Source: Dioscorea cayenensis subsp. rotundata
Taxonomy: Eukaryota > Streptophyta > Magnoliopsida > Dioscoreales > Dioscoreaceae
Length of the DNA: 64,000 nucleotides
Assembly (NCBI RefSeq): GCF_009730915.1
Contig: NC_052475.1
Coordinates: 30,379,016-30,443,015 of the forward strand
Direction of reading: 5' to 3'
Made by a program: the position numbers and the translations under genes. The notes beneath the pieces were generated by a model that had not been told where the DNA came from, did not search any database, and saw nothing but the letters and a program-made list of their open reading frames with translations. Shown here piece after piece: positions 40,477-52,131 of this stretch (the first letter of the stretch is position 1; each line of letters opens with the position of its first letter).

Positions 40477-40512
<36 letters not shown>
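40476..40512. repeat. (AAT)n microsatellite
   Basis: About twelve AAT units, followed by about 400 bp of AT-rich DNA with no gene before the duplicated segment starts. Confidence 0.9.
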
Positions 40513-40513
<1 letters not shown>

Positions 40514-41071
40514 TTTTTCAAAATAATTACCATTAAAAAGTAAATGGCTTAAAAATATTTAAAAAAATTTCACTTTTGTGATAGTTTAAAAAATAATTAT
40601 TTTAATAAGAATAACAATTTTTAAAAATGGTTTAAAAACCCAAGAAGATGTAATAATAACAACATATTGTTTTCAAAATAAATATGGTAAAAAAATATAT
40701 ATTTTTTTTAAATAATAACTTAAAAACAGTTAAAAAAAAATCTCATTTTTGTGAGTTTTTAAAGAAGGAGAATGCGCATGAAAATAGCCGATATCTTAAT
40801 ATTTTTAAATAACCAACTTATCACTTATTGATAACCTTGGTTAATGTGATGTTTTGAAATTGTGTTGGTGAATAAATTTCATATATGACCATTTTAATAA
40901 TTAAAAAAAAGTTATATTAGAAAAAACTCATAAAAAAATAAATTTGACGGGAAAATGTTAAAATTTTGGAAAAGGAAAATGTTTAAAAGGCCCCAAGGAA
41001 GTTTTGAAATTAGGTATGACACCTTACGATTTCTCAGGGACCATAAGTAAAAATCTCATCGAGCTACATCG

Positions 41072-42575
41072 ATGGCGGCGATCCCTGCGGCCCTCCCTTA
41101 TTCATCCTCGTCCTCACCATCTCCGACGCCATACGAACGCCCAGCCCCGCCCGCCGCCATCTCCCCTGCAGTCCTCTTTAAGGCGGCGGAGTACGTGATC
41201 TCGAAGGTGGACGATCTGCTTAACTGGGCACGCCGCTGTTCCGTCTGGCCGATGACCTTCGGCCTCGCGTGCTGCGCTGTGGAGATGATGCACACCGGAG
41301 CTTCGCGTTATGATTTTGATCGATTTGGGTCTTAGCCATCGTCAATCGGATTGTATGATTGTTGCGGGAACTCTCACCAACAAGATGGCCCTCGCTTTGC
41401 GCAAGTAATGCTCAAACCCCTAATTTTTATGAGAAATTTCTTGCAAATGCTTTAGTTTCGATTGATTTAGCTTTGGATCTATTTTCCATAGTAATTTCAA
41501 TGACTTGTTCTTGCCATTACGAGTTTACGACAGGACCTCAGCGTCAATTTGTATAAACTGTTAATTTGTGATCTTGATATTTGGCCCTCCAAATGTCACC
41601 TTTGGTTTGTTGAATCACGAGTGACTTCTAAGGGCTCACTGTTTATATAATTGAAAGATCCAATAAAAATGTTGTTTTTGTCCTCTTGGCTGTGAATTTC
41701 TAGTGCTTTCATTTTGAGGGTATTCTCTCTGGCTTCAAGTAGGCTTTGTTCAAGTATTCTGTATCAACTATTTTCAGAATGGATGTCTTCCATGCCCTAA
41801 AAGAAAGCAAATTGTTTAGGCTGTGTTCTCTGCAAAGTGGAAAGCAGCTGGCCGAAAGTCCTTGATATTCTATTCTCGCCTTTAGAGTTTTGGTATGCTA
41901 ATTGCTCTGCAATGTTGAATTTTGCTGAAATGTGATCAGCTTTCTCGTAAAATACATAGTCTAGGTTTGACCATGGAGGCTACAAGTTTTTATGAACATG
42001 ATTTGGATTTGCTTGAAAATTGTTAAAGTGAAACTATATTTACCGGAGTCTTGGAAATGCTAAAATTAGTTTTAGGTTACCAGTTTTGTGGTTCTTTTGA
42101 TCTTGGGCAAAATCAACTGTTTACTTGCATGATGTGCTTTGCTGGTTACATCTCAAGTTGTTGAACCACAAAACTCAGATGACATATCTCCAGGATTCTC
42201 ACTCTTTTGAAATTATTTATATTTTTTGGATGGTGAATATAACAAAGTGCTCAGAGGAGAATTTTGTTCCGTAAATTAGTAAACTATCATAGACTGAAGG
42301 CTGTGCTGATTTACCATTTATGCTGTTTTGTTTCTTGTACGGTGTATGACCAAATGCCTGAACCTTGCTGGGTTATATCCATGGGTAGTCGTGCAAACGG
42401 TGGTGGGCACTACCACTACTCATACTCTGTTGTTCGTGGTTGTGATCGGATTGTTCCAGTTGACATCTACGTCCCTGGATGTCTTCCTACGGCTGAGGCA
42501 TTTCCCTATGGTGTTCTTTAGCTCCAGAAGAAGATTAATGGGCACAAGGATTTCCTCCTCTGGTGGACCAAGTAA
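41072..42575 (+). pseudogene. NDUFS7 pseudogene
   Basis: Second copy of the complex I 20 kDa subunit gene, with at least four independent lesions. (1) The presequence is shortened by a deletion between short GGCG repeats near the ATG. (2) An 11-bp deletion near 41328 shifts the frame after YDFDRFG. (3) The splice acceptor of exon 2 is changed from TAGAGTG to TACGGTG (about 42338-42344). (4) A CAG-to-TAG stop lies at 42519-42521. In addition the N2 ligand Cys of GSCANGGG is Arg (GSRANGGG). The intron is still about 0.93 kb and aligns with the functional gene. Confidence 0.95.
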
Positions 42576-44921
42576 AGCTTTGAATCAGTCTCCAGTGGTC
42601 AAATGATATCTTTATGTGTTTCTTTTGTCTTCTTCAACTAATAAGAGAGAACGTTTGCCTTTGTTATTTGTGTTGGTGCTTATCCTGGTTAGTAATCCTG
42701 GTGGATTCCTACAAATTTTGTAATGACTATCTGATGAACCTAATGTTTCTCTTTACCTTGTTTATGCTTTGAAGCAAGAATCTTGTTGATTTGTATTCTG
42801 TGAGGGCAGATTTTCTGAAGCATCTCTTGCATGTCTTTGGACACAAGCTCCTTGAAGGTCGCTGATCATTAGCATTCAAGAGTTAAAACTTTTGTAAGTA
42901 TTGATTTCAACTTCTTTGCTCAATATTCATCAAGTTGGCATCTTTAAATGATGACAGTCAAATTGCAGCTCTAGTCATGATTAAATCTTATGCTCATTGG
43001 AAAACATGTTCTGCTGGCTTTATACCAATCATCTTTTTTTAATTTTTTCTGCAAAGTTATAATGGACTTAAAAAATAACTAAAGTGAAATGTTGTAGTTT
43101 TGGTTGTTATTACCATATTCTTAGACTTAACAAATATCACATAGATTTGGTTGGACTCGTTGGAGAGAATATTAAATTAGATATGTAATCCAGCAAGTCA
43201 ACAAGTTAAAAATCATGTTCCCAAGCCTTAGAATCTTACAAGTGCCATCTCAGGCCATTGCATTAACTGTTTGGAAGAACATCTTGCATTGTTAAGTTCA
43301 TTGCCCCAGAATCCTATCCCATTCAAACAAACAACATAGCTTTTCATTGTAAATTGTTTGTTGTTTGTTTATTCAGTATTATATAGGAGGCCGTATAATT
43401 TACTATGTAGCATAATATCTACTGTAATCCTAACTTCACCTTTTGCATGATGACGAACTAGGAGAATTGTCGTGTAGACACTCATGAATATAGTTCTTCA
43501 TCTTTCTTTCATTCCTCACTTTCTTGAAGGTTTAACATGCCAAGTAACCTATAGTGGTAACCTTACTTGTCTCTTGTGTTCCTTTCTTGTGGTTGAGAGG
43601 TTGAGAGGAAACTGCTCAGAATCTTCTTCTTCATCTTCTTCTTCTTCTTCTTTGTGTTTTTTTTCTTTTCTCCATTTGCTTATGTGCAATCTCAATTTGC
43701 AATTTTGAGGAACACATGATTGAGTTTTCCAGTTATGCCTGATGAGATCTCTGTTGTTAAGAAGGTGGCTCAACACTTTGGTAAAGCAACCTACTTTTAT
43801 TTATACTGTCATAAATACTACATTGGCTCTTTTTAACATGCAAATCATTGAATACCTTGGTGCTGATTATGTGACAAAGTTTAGTTGTGTCAAGTGCCAA
43901 TTCTCTTCATGTATTAAATTTAATCAGTAGGGATTCTTGATTAGTAATCAGTTTATTTCCCATACCGTTAGCATGGAATTAAAGGAGGCCATCATCTACA
44001 TGAAATCTTAATGGTGCGATTTAACAGGACTTTCTCCCCACCACATTCTGCAGAATAAATAATGTAATTGCAACTTCATTATCACTACTATTTAATGCAT
44101 AATTACACTGTTTGCAACCTTTTGCTGCAGTGGCTCTAACACCCTCTGAGATAGCTCCAACCTGAAGAATCTTCTGGTTCATCTTTTGCATCTTAATTCT
44201 TAGTCTCTGAACTAAATCTTTTATCTGAATGTTTAAAATCTCTTTTCATGTTTTGAATATGATTGAACAAAGTCCCTGCTTCCATATCCCAGTTTTGGTA
44301 TTTCAAGGTGAGACGCTAAATTTCTTCCACTCACATCCGTCTTACAAAGTCTGGTCAAATCTGGTGTTTTTGAAAAAAAAAAATTGCCAAATGAAAGAAA
44401 TTTGAGGACTCGCTTGCTTTGCTTTGGGTTTTTAGTCTACGTATCTTTTGAGAAAGGTTTCCATATTCGTTGGCTCAAAGAATATAAATATAAATATACA
44501 TAAATAAATAAATAAAAAATAAAAAAAAATATTATAAAAATCATTCTTATATTTATATTTAAACCTTTATATAATTATATGCCAAGCGTGAGCGACACCA
44601 AGAAGGTGCCTTTTTCTTATTCCAGGGTGAAAAACAGCAAAGGAGTTGCCTTGGGTAGATTTTGATCAATTTTTTGGGAATTTCGCCTGCCAAGATCCAT
44701 TCTTGACAGTTTTTGCTCAATCTGCAACTGGAAAAATTCAATCCCAGCTGGTATTTTTGGAATGATATTTGTGAGTTTTGGTGGTTTGCTTGATTTGGGT
44801 TGCAAAGCTGGCAGTTTTTTCTTTTTTGGTTTGTGGTATTTCAGTGGGGTTGCAATGAGTTCTTTTTGGGCAAGAGATCATGAGATCTTAGGAGTTGTCT
44901 TGTAGTGGATTGGTTGTTGGA

Positions 44922-46574
44922 ATGGCTGGAGAGGGTTGGATTGAGCTCAAGTTCAGGCTTTTTTATGGCACCGACATCTGTCCTAACAAGTATGATCCTT
45001 CTTCAACAGTTGCGTCTCTCAAGGAATCCATACTTGCCTGGTGGCCCCAAGGTGAGATCTTTTTGGTATTTGATTTATTTATCTAGTTGATTTTTATCTG
45101 TATGTATACTGAGATCTAATTTTGTTCTGATTTGACTCCTGTAGATCCATCCATGCATATGGTTTTTGTTTTAACTGCCCTTCATTCTTGTTTCCTTACC
45201 TTAAATGGTGAATTTTGAGTCAAAATTATGGATACTGGACGTTGATGAATTGCTTTTGAGTTGTCTGCTATATTTTCTATGATTTTTCTCATTAGTATTG
45301 GTATAGTGCTCACATAAGTTGCCTTGATTTATATGGATTGGTTGTGGGATGTTGACAATCTTAATGGTTCTGTATTCCTCTTTTGCTATCATCCCAAGCA
45401 TTATTGTAAGATCTCTTGATATAGGTTTATCTTTTAAGACAATTGATTAAACCTTTCTACTTCTGTTTTTTTTTAAACTTTGTTGTGGTTTCTGCGTGGG
45501 AGTCTACTAATGAGGAATTCTGATTCCATAAAACCTCTTCTTGCAACCCTTCTTAATATTGTTTTTGTTTTTCTTTTTATAATTTCTTGTGGAAGGTGTT
45601 TATCTATATTTTTTGCTTTTAAACTTTGCTGTAGGTTCTAAGTGTGAATCTGCTAATGAGGAAATCTGTTTCCATGAAACCCACTCCTTGCAACCCTCCT
45701 CAAGGTGTTTTTTTTTTCATCCTTTTATGTTTATGTTTATCATATGCATTTTCTCTTTATGCTTGCTCTTTCTACAAATTCTGTTTCTCCAGTCAACTTG
45801 GGTGACAATGCTGTAGATCAAGTTTTAAAAGATCACTATTTATTTATTTCCATCAAACTGATGCAATCTGGTCACGTCTGTCTAATAATGCTTGTCCATC
45901 AATACTCTATTTCCTTTTATTTGTTATCATAATCTGAATAGTTTTATTTGTCATCTATATTGATGTTGAGTAACTTGCAAATGTTATGAAATGCACTTAA
46001 CAGTAGTTTAATTTACATAACCTACTTTGTGGCTATCCATTACATTATCAGCTTCATAAGTTATCCTGCTAGTTTACTTGATCACTATGTAGGAATCTTT
46101 AGCATCAACAGTAGAATATAGGACATAAATTTTAGTGAGACTCAAATAGTTGTTAAACTTATACTGTGGAAAATTATTGTATTATGAAGAAGGCTGTTTA
46201 TACCAAAGCTCTCAATTTAACACCATTTGCTTCTTTGCATGCTTAATATGATTAGATTGTGTTTTGCTTTACTTTTTGTTGTTTTCATTTTGATGATTAT
46301 GTTTTTTCTACACTTTCTGTATAGGAAGGAGGTTGGTGGTGATTTATGAATTTGGATAATGGCAGGATTTAATTGTACTTGACTTTTCAAATGTTTTTAC
46401 TTTTAGATAAAGAACTTGCTCCAAAAACAATAAATGATGTCAAGCTGGTTAATGGGGGAAAAAATACTGGAGAACAATAGGACGCTTGCTGAGTCTAGAG
46501 TAGCAGTTGGTGAACTCCCAGGTGGTTTATTTACTATTCATGTGGTTATTCGGCCTCCCTTACCTTATAAAAAC
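44922..46574 (+). pseudogene. MUB pseudogene, 3' truncated
   Basis: Exon 1 (44922 on) still reads MAGEGWIELKFRLFYGTDIC. Exon 2 (46407 on) starts DKELAPKTINDVKLVNGG but has an extra A in the run after GGGGG (about 46457-46463), which shifts the frame. A hAT element is inserted at the end of exon 2, and exon 3 with the CaaX box is missing. No membrane-anchored product is possible. Confidence 0.92.
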
Positions 46575-47433
46575 CAAGGTTGTTAGACCCGGACCGGTCC
46601 GGCCGGTTCAACCGGAAAAATCGGGAACCGGCCATGTGGCCGGTCCGGGTATACCCCATTGATCCGGTATTAAAAAACCTGATGTTAACCCGGTGACCCG
46701 GCCGGGTCAATCAGGTCATAATGTTTAATTTTTTTTTTACAATATTTAATAATTTATTATTATTTTTTCATTAGAAACCACAAAATCGTGTATATTTATT
46801 AATATTAATTTATAATTTATAATCAATAAATAGAATTACAATATATATATATATCATAAACATACCAACAAAAATTAACATTTAAAAATAAAATATATTA
46901 ATGTGTTATGTAAATACTTTCTAAAAATTTAATTTATTAAGAAAATAAAACAATAAATGAGTGTAATTTTATTATAAAAATATAAAATTAAAGTATTCTA
47001 ATTAAATAAAAAATATAAGAAAATTTAAAACAAAATAAAAACTCAATTGAGATAAAAGAATTAGTGAATTAATTTTTTATTTATTTTCACAAAATCAACC
47101 AATAAATAAATAAATAAATAACACCGAGATAAGTTCGATAATTATATATTAATATATTAAATTTGTAAATATTTAAAAAATGTAAAAATAAATGACATAA
47201 TTAGAAAACTCTACTGTATATAAGGTCATTTATCAATTTAAATATCAAATTTGAGTAGGTTTTATAATATAATTATGGGTTTAATATTATATTTGCTTAT
47301 TATTAATTATTATAATATTTTTTATATTTAATTATTGATCCCGGTTCAACCCCGGTTTGACCCGGTCGAACCCATTGACCCCTGACCCCTGGGCTTAGCC
47401 GGGTCATTGCCCGGGCCGGGTCTGACAACTTTG
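46575..47433. mobile_element. Non-autonomous hAT element, copy 2
   Basis: Ends CAAGGTTGTTAGACCCGG and CCGGGTCTGACAACTTTG, perfect 8-bp target duplications ATAAAAAC (46567-46574, 47434-47441). Same family as 29011-29785, with shared GGAACCGGCCATGTG and GACCCGGTCGAACCCATTG blocks. The paralogous site in copy A, CTGATAAAAACAATGG at about 32659-32674, has one copy of the target. Confidence 0.92.
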
Positions 47434-47708
47434 ATAAAAACAATAGTATTTTGTGGATCCATGTATGTATCCTTCCAGGTTATTTAATGTGTTATTTGAG
47501 GCTGGAATTTCTCTGTTTCATTTGAGGTCTTTTTAACCGATATAACTATATCACATCTTCCTGCAGTTTAAAAAAAAAAAAAAAGAAACTACACTTCAAT
47601 GCGCAACCATCAGAGTCTTTGTGCTTGAAATGGATTGGTATAGTTTTAGTCTGATGATGTTCCATTATTGTATGGTTTTGAGTTCTTCCGTCTACTTTGG
47701 TATACTAT

Positions 47709-48193
47709 TGTTGGAAATATAGTATCACATCAGTTATGTGATAGAAGTGTAATGAGTTTATATATAGGTATAGGGGTTAAGCCACTAAGTCTTGAGACTT
47801 TTTGGTGTAAGACTCCTAAGCCCATATAGGGCCCACTAGTACTAAAATATAAAAATCTAATATGATATCAGAGCAATATAGTGGAGCCACCGATGTGGTA
47901 CAAGTCCATGTGTGTATGACCTCCATGTGTGTAGGATCTTTGAGACACAAGTAATGTACAAGTCCATGTAAACAGACCTCTGGTGTACTAATCTGTACAA
48001 GTTCGACCGAGTTGAACTTGAGGGAGGGTGTTGGAAATATAGTACCACATCGGTTGTGTGATAGAAGTGTAATGGGTTTATATATAGGTATAGGGGTTGA
48101 GCCACTAAGTCTTGAGATTTTTTGGTGTAAGACCCCTAAGTCCATATAGAGCCCATATAAGACCCACTAATACCAAAATATAAAAATCTAACA
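47709..48193 (+). mobile_element. Complete TRIM (miniature LTR retrotransposon)
   Basis: Two direct repeats, 47709-47862 and 48029-48193, start TGTTGGAAATATAGTA and end AAAATCTAA(T/C)A. Right after the first lies TGATATCAGAGC, one mismatch from the tRNA-Met primer-binding site. Just before the second is the purine tract GAGGGAGGG. Perfect 5-bp target duplications ACTAT flank it (47704-47708, 48194-48198). Copy A has the empty site GTACTATGATTC at about 33018. Total 485 bp with no coding capacity. The LTRs lack the 5S-like part that marks Cassandra elements. Confidence 0.93.
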
Positions 48194-48225
48194 ACTATGA
48201 TTAATTAATTTTTAGAGTTTCTTCC

Positions 48226-49543
48226 ATCTAGTCGGCATACTCAGAATTCTTCTTTCACCCTCAATTGAACTAACTTAAGGTTATTTACTAAATTTGGTTT
48301 AGTGCTTAGAGAACCAAAGAGTGGGATTTGTAAAAACATGCCAAAGATGTTGTAGTGTGTTTTTTAATAGCTTTAATTTTTCATCTTTCACCTTCATATG
48401 AGAATTTGAGATTATCTTGAGTGTGAGATTTTGCTTGATCTGGCTCTTCAACGCCGGCAGAAGCCCGTTGCCTAGCCATCATTGCAGTGGTAAGTTAATT
48501 AATTTATTAAATTATTCATTTAACAAATAGTTTATTTATTTATTTATTTATTTATTAGGGGCCAAGAGGGGTTGAGCTAAAATTATATGACACAAGTTTA
48601 TCCAAAAATTTAATTGCACGTATATATTAAACCCAACCCAATCTTAGTCATGCTGCTTAATTCGTTTTGCCTTATTAATGTTGTGTATTCATCTGGAATT
48701 TGAACTAGGAACAGGGCGTGTACGAGTGTGAAGTTAATATTTAACCATATTTATGTCTTTATTTTGTGTGGATTTTGAGTTTTGATCTCGAGTTCTTTCC
48801 GAAATAAACATGTTAGCAAAGGAACCTAGTGTCAATAGACCAAAGGTGGTTAACATCTTGCATGTATTCTATCAAGTTATTTTTATATTAATAAATACAA
48901 GAAAAAAATAATATTTTCCTCTATTTATAATTTTAAAGATTTGTAGCATTTATTTTTAACCTTTTTTTTTGTTTTCATATTTTAATATATATATTTTTAT
49001 TTTTTTAAAATAAAGTAAAAAGTATTGTATAATAGACACACCTTCAGAGGGGCATAGATGCATATATTTGCAGGCCTGAATTCAGCCCACTGGGTTCTCT
49101 CTAGGCCGGGTCGGGCTAACGGATTAACGGTTTTGAATATTGGCCCAATCAAATCCAAGGATCCTGGGTTTCAGGTTCAACTAGGATTGATTCGGAGTTT
49201 ATCCTGAATTAATAATAAAATATTAAAAAAATATTATAACAATCAATAATAACAAAATATGATATAATATATAAATTCACATTATATTCAAATAAATATA
49301 CACCAATTAAAAAAAAATAACCCTAGATCCTCCATCTTTTGGCTAGGCAAGCTAGCCAATGAGCCACCCAGCCCATGGTCAATCCAAGGCCTACCTTTGT
49401 CAATGCTCGTTTTCTAAAAATCCTCTGATATAACCGCAATCACAACAAGCAAATATATGAAACCCCAGCTGTTTCAACTCATTTTTCAAGAGTCTCTAAA
49501 ATTTAATTATTAATTATTATTTTTTATATTTTGGCAGATCACC
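48226..49543. other. Upstream region of the RING-H2 gene
   Basis: A possible untranslated leader exon ends at 48489 (GCAGTG followed by GTAAGTTAAT), and a matching acceptor (TTGGCAG) lies at 49537, six bases before the RING-H2 start codon. Joining the two gives an in-frame TGA upstream and no earlier ATG, which fits a 5' leader intron. The rest is AT-rich with a (TTTA)n run (about 48531-48559) and the repeat at 49130-49310. Confidence 0.4.
49130..49310. repeat. Dispersed repeat, copy 1
   Basis: About 180 bp beginning GAATATTGGCCCAATC and running through TAATAATAAAATATTAAAAA and ACAATCAATAATAACAAAAT. A second copy in direct orientation lies at 50405-50590 in the RING-H2 gene's last intron. 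Confidence 0.8.
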
Positions 49544-51602
49544 ATGCATCCCATTATTTTTTTAACACAAATTCTTATACTGGCATCCGTCTTAGCGGGT
49601 TTCTATGTTGTCATTGCAGGTAAGTTTTTTTTTTTTTGTTAACTATTTATTTTATTTTCAATTATTTCTTCTTTCAATATAACCTATAAATTTTTGTTAT
49701 AAAGTTGATTAGAATATTTTAATCTTAACAGGACCTCTATCTGGCATTACCCCAGGTAATTATTTGTTTTATTTAAAATTTTGTTATAAAGTTAATTATA
49801 ATTTCTTATGAAAATTTATATTATTATTACCCTGTTTTTTTTTTTTGAATAGATACATTTTATATTATTTGATTATCAATAAACAATGTTTAGATTATTT
49901 TTATAATGGGATAGACGGATATGACACTCCGGCTCACTTCCATGCTAGGAAGCTTCTTAGCCCAGATATAGGTATGTTTTAGCTTTTTATTTATAAACTT
50001 TTTGTAAGCGTCTTTTATTAACTTTTATATTTTTAAATGTATCTTTTTAATATCCATCAGTTTAATTACCTTATATTTTACCTCAAATTTTTTTCTACAG
50101 AGGTCCAATCTGGTTCATTGAAAGGCATAAATAAAGGTAAGCTAATACTTTGATCACAGACATTTAATATGAATTATTTCGTCTTAACATTATTAATCGG
50201 CCAATCATATTCATTGTGATTGTGGTGGTATTGGTAAAATATTTAGGCTTTGTCATTTTTTGTCATTTACAATGGGCCTGATGAAAGCCCACCAAGGTAC
50301 CTCTTTACATGGATTTATATAGCCCCCATTTTGACATTGAGATTGAGTACCAATCTCAATGTGAAAACCTGGCACCCATCAAAACATTGATTTTCAATGT
50401 TGTCAAACCTGCCTTGGATATTGGCCCAGCCAAGTCCAAGGATCTGGGTTTTACGTTCAACAAGGGTTGATTCGGAATTTATCCTGAGTTAATAATAAAA
50501 TATTAAAAAATATTATAACAATCAATAATAACAAAATATGATATAATATATAAATTCACACTATATTCAAATAAATATATACTAATAAAAAATATAAATA
50601 CATGATCAAAATTATAACTATAACAAATACAATTAACATGAGTTAATGAGATAAATTTACACCATTCTTATTTCTTTATATCGATTCTCTAATTAAATGA
50701 ATTTTTAGTAGAACGTGCTTTAGTTTGGCTATCTTCAATTATTTGTTGTTTTTAGGATATTTATGATTGATATATGCATTCATGATTGATGATTAGAGGC
50801 TTCTAAATTTGATCTATATATAAATTTTTTCATTAGAGAATTATATAAATCTAAATCTAAATCAATACTCCCATAGTTAGGTTTAAATTGACATTAATTT
50901 GTATAATTTCATAAAACATTATTTAAAATCTGACATTTTCACATTATAAAAGTCATTACTTGGGTTTAGGCATTTTCTACTTAGGGTTTTAGTCTTAACC
51001 ATCAACATGATTTGAAATTAAGAAATTTAATCTATTAGCTTTAGAACTCGTCACCCATCAAAACGTTTATTTTGTATTATGATAATAGTGTAAACATCTG
51101 CTACATATTATTAACGAGAAATTAATATTTGCATGTATGCATGATTATACATTTTTATTTATTATTCAGTAAAACAAAATATTTTTAATATTAACTTTTT
51201 TATTATATATTATTAATCAACGCAGATGGGCATCAAAATTGGTGGACTCAATTCACAAACTTTTTTATAAAGAAGATATTTCTGTCAGCACTGTTGTTTT
51301 GGTTTGCTTTTGGGCTATTTTGTATCCTTATAGTAATTGTCATTGCACTAGTATGTTACCATATTTTTCATACATATAGTCGTCGACATGCGAGAGATAT
51401 AGAGTTAATTCCAATTTCTTCGCATAGAGGAGTTGGTGATATAGAGGAGGCAGGTCAGGCAGAGTGCATTATATGCATCGAGCCATACCATGGGGGTGAT
51501 GATACTCGCACACTATCTTGCGGCCATGTTTTTCATGCGAGTTGCATCACCGAGTGGCTTACACGGAGTACGATTTGCCCTTTATGTCGAAGAGTGCCTT
51601 AG
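49544..51602 (+). CDS. RING-H2 zinc-finger membrane protein, probable E3 ubiquitin ligase
   Basis: Five exons: 49544-49619, 49732-49755, 49915-49971, 50101-50136 and 51226-51602. All four introns are GT-AG and all in phase 1. They join to 189 aa. Exon 1 is one hydrophobic segment (MHPIIFLTQILILASVLAGF). Exons 2-4 (24, 57 and 36 bp) make a short polar loop (DGYDTPAHFHARKLL...). Exon 5 opens with a second membrane segment (LFCILIVIVIALVCYHIF) and ends with a RING-H2 finger. The ligands follow C-x2-C-x14-C-x-H-x2-H-x2-C-x10-C-x2-C (CIIC, CGHVFH, CPLC), with the WL after the sixth ligand. Such fingers recruit E2 enzymes to ubiquitinate membrane or cytosolic targets. It resembles ATL-type proteins but has Ser where ATLs have Pro before the third Cys. 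The first four exons are inferred from splice signals and frame agreement; the finger itself is certain. Confidence 0.85.
50405..50590. repeat. Dispersed repeat, copy 2, in RING-H2 intron 4
   Basis: Direct repeat of 49130-49310 (GATATTGGCCCAGCC, ...TTGATTCGGAATTTATCCTG...). The rest of this 1.09-kb intron is AT-rich with no other feature. Confidence 0.8.
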
Positions 51603-52099
51603 TGTGTTTGTCATTATTGATGATATTTACATATAAATATTTATATCGGACTTGTATTTGTAAGTATTGGACTTGATTGTATTTATAAATATTGGATATC
51701 ATAACTATAAAATACTTACTTATATTGTGTTAATATGTATATTTTGATGTAAATAGGTCCACGTTGTCAATATATATATCAATAAATATTTGAAAACTAT
51801 TGTTATAACAAACTATTTTATTAATTAAATTAGCTATAGTTAACCTCCAAACCCAGGTTTTGCTTTGGTGGGCATGCCCAGCTTGTCTAATTTTTTTTTT
51901 AATTGGAAGTATTATTTATTGACATTTGTAAAAAAAAAAAAAAGGCTTTTAAAATGCTTCAGGTATTTAAATCATGACCTTAATCAACAGACGTAATAAA
52001 TTCATAATAAATGATGTCATTTAAGATGTATTAATAATAGGTTAACAACATCATAAGTGCACAATAAATATGTAATTAAGAAATATTTATTCAAAACAA
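51603..52099. other. Intergenic between RING-H2 and neprosin gene 1
   Basis: The right-hand 130 bp are the duplicated promoter of the neprosin-like genes: AATAAATTCATAATAA, TTTAAGATGTATTAATAATA recur at about 63195-63240. Nothing else is recognised. Confidence 0.6.
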
Positions 52100-52106
52100 T
52101 ATATAA
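52100..52106 (+). promoter_or_regulatory. TATA box of neprosin gene 1
   Basis: TATATAA, 41 bp before the ATG at 52141. The same motif stands 41 bp before the first ATG of the second gene (63298 to 63339), within a conserved promoter block. Confidence 0.6.
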
Positions 52107-52131
52107 GCATGTTTTAGTATCTTAAAATTCA

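Larger units (their letters stand above)
40930..48225. repeat. Segmental duplication, copy B (dead genes)
   Basis: Direct repeat of about 23290-33045. Homology starts in the shared AAATTTTGGAAAAGGAAAAT (about 40961) and fades after TTAGAGTTTCTTCCATCT, the counterpart of about 33035. It is shorter than copy A because the blocks at about 26690-27310 and 27410-30270 are absent, and it carries its own hAT element and TRIM. MUB exon 3 lies beyond the end of the duplicated part. Confidence 0.9.

Noticed and set aside
47816-48145. Minus-strand ORFs of 82-109 codons
   Set aside because: They fall within the TRIM's LTRs and interior and are by-products of non-coding sequence.
49315-49430. A minus-strand TGGCTCATTGG string like a tRNA A box
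   Set aside because: No B box, tail or target duplication could be found, so a tRNA gene or SINE is not supported.
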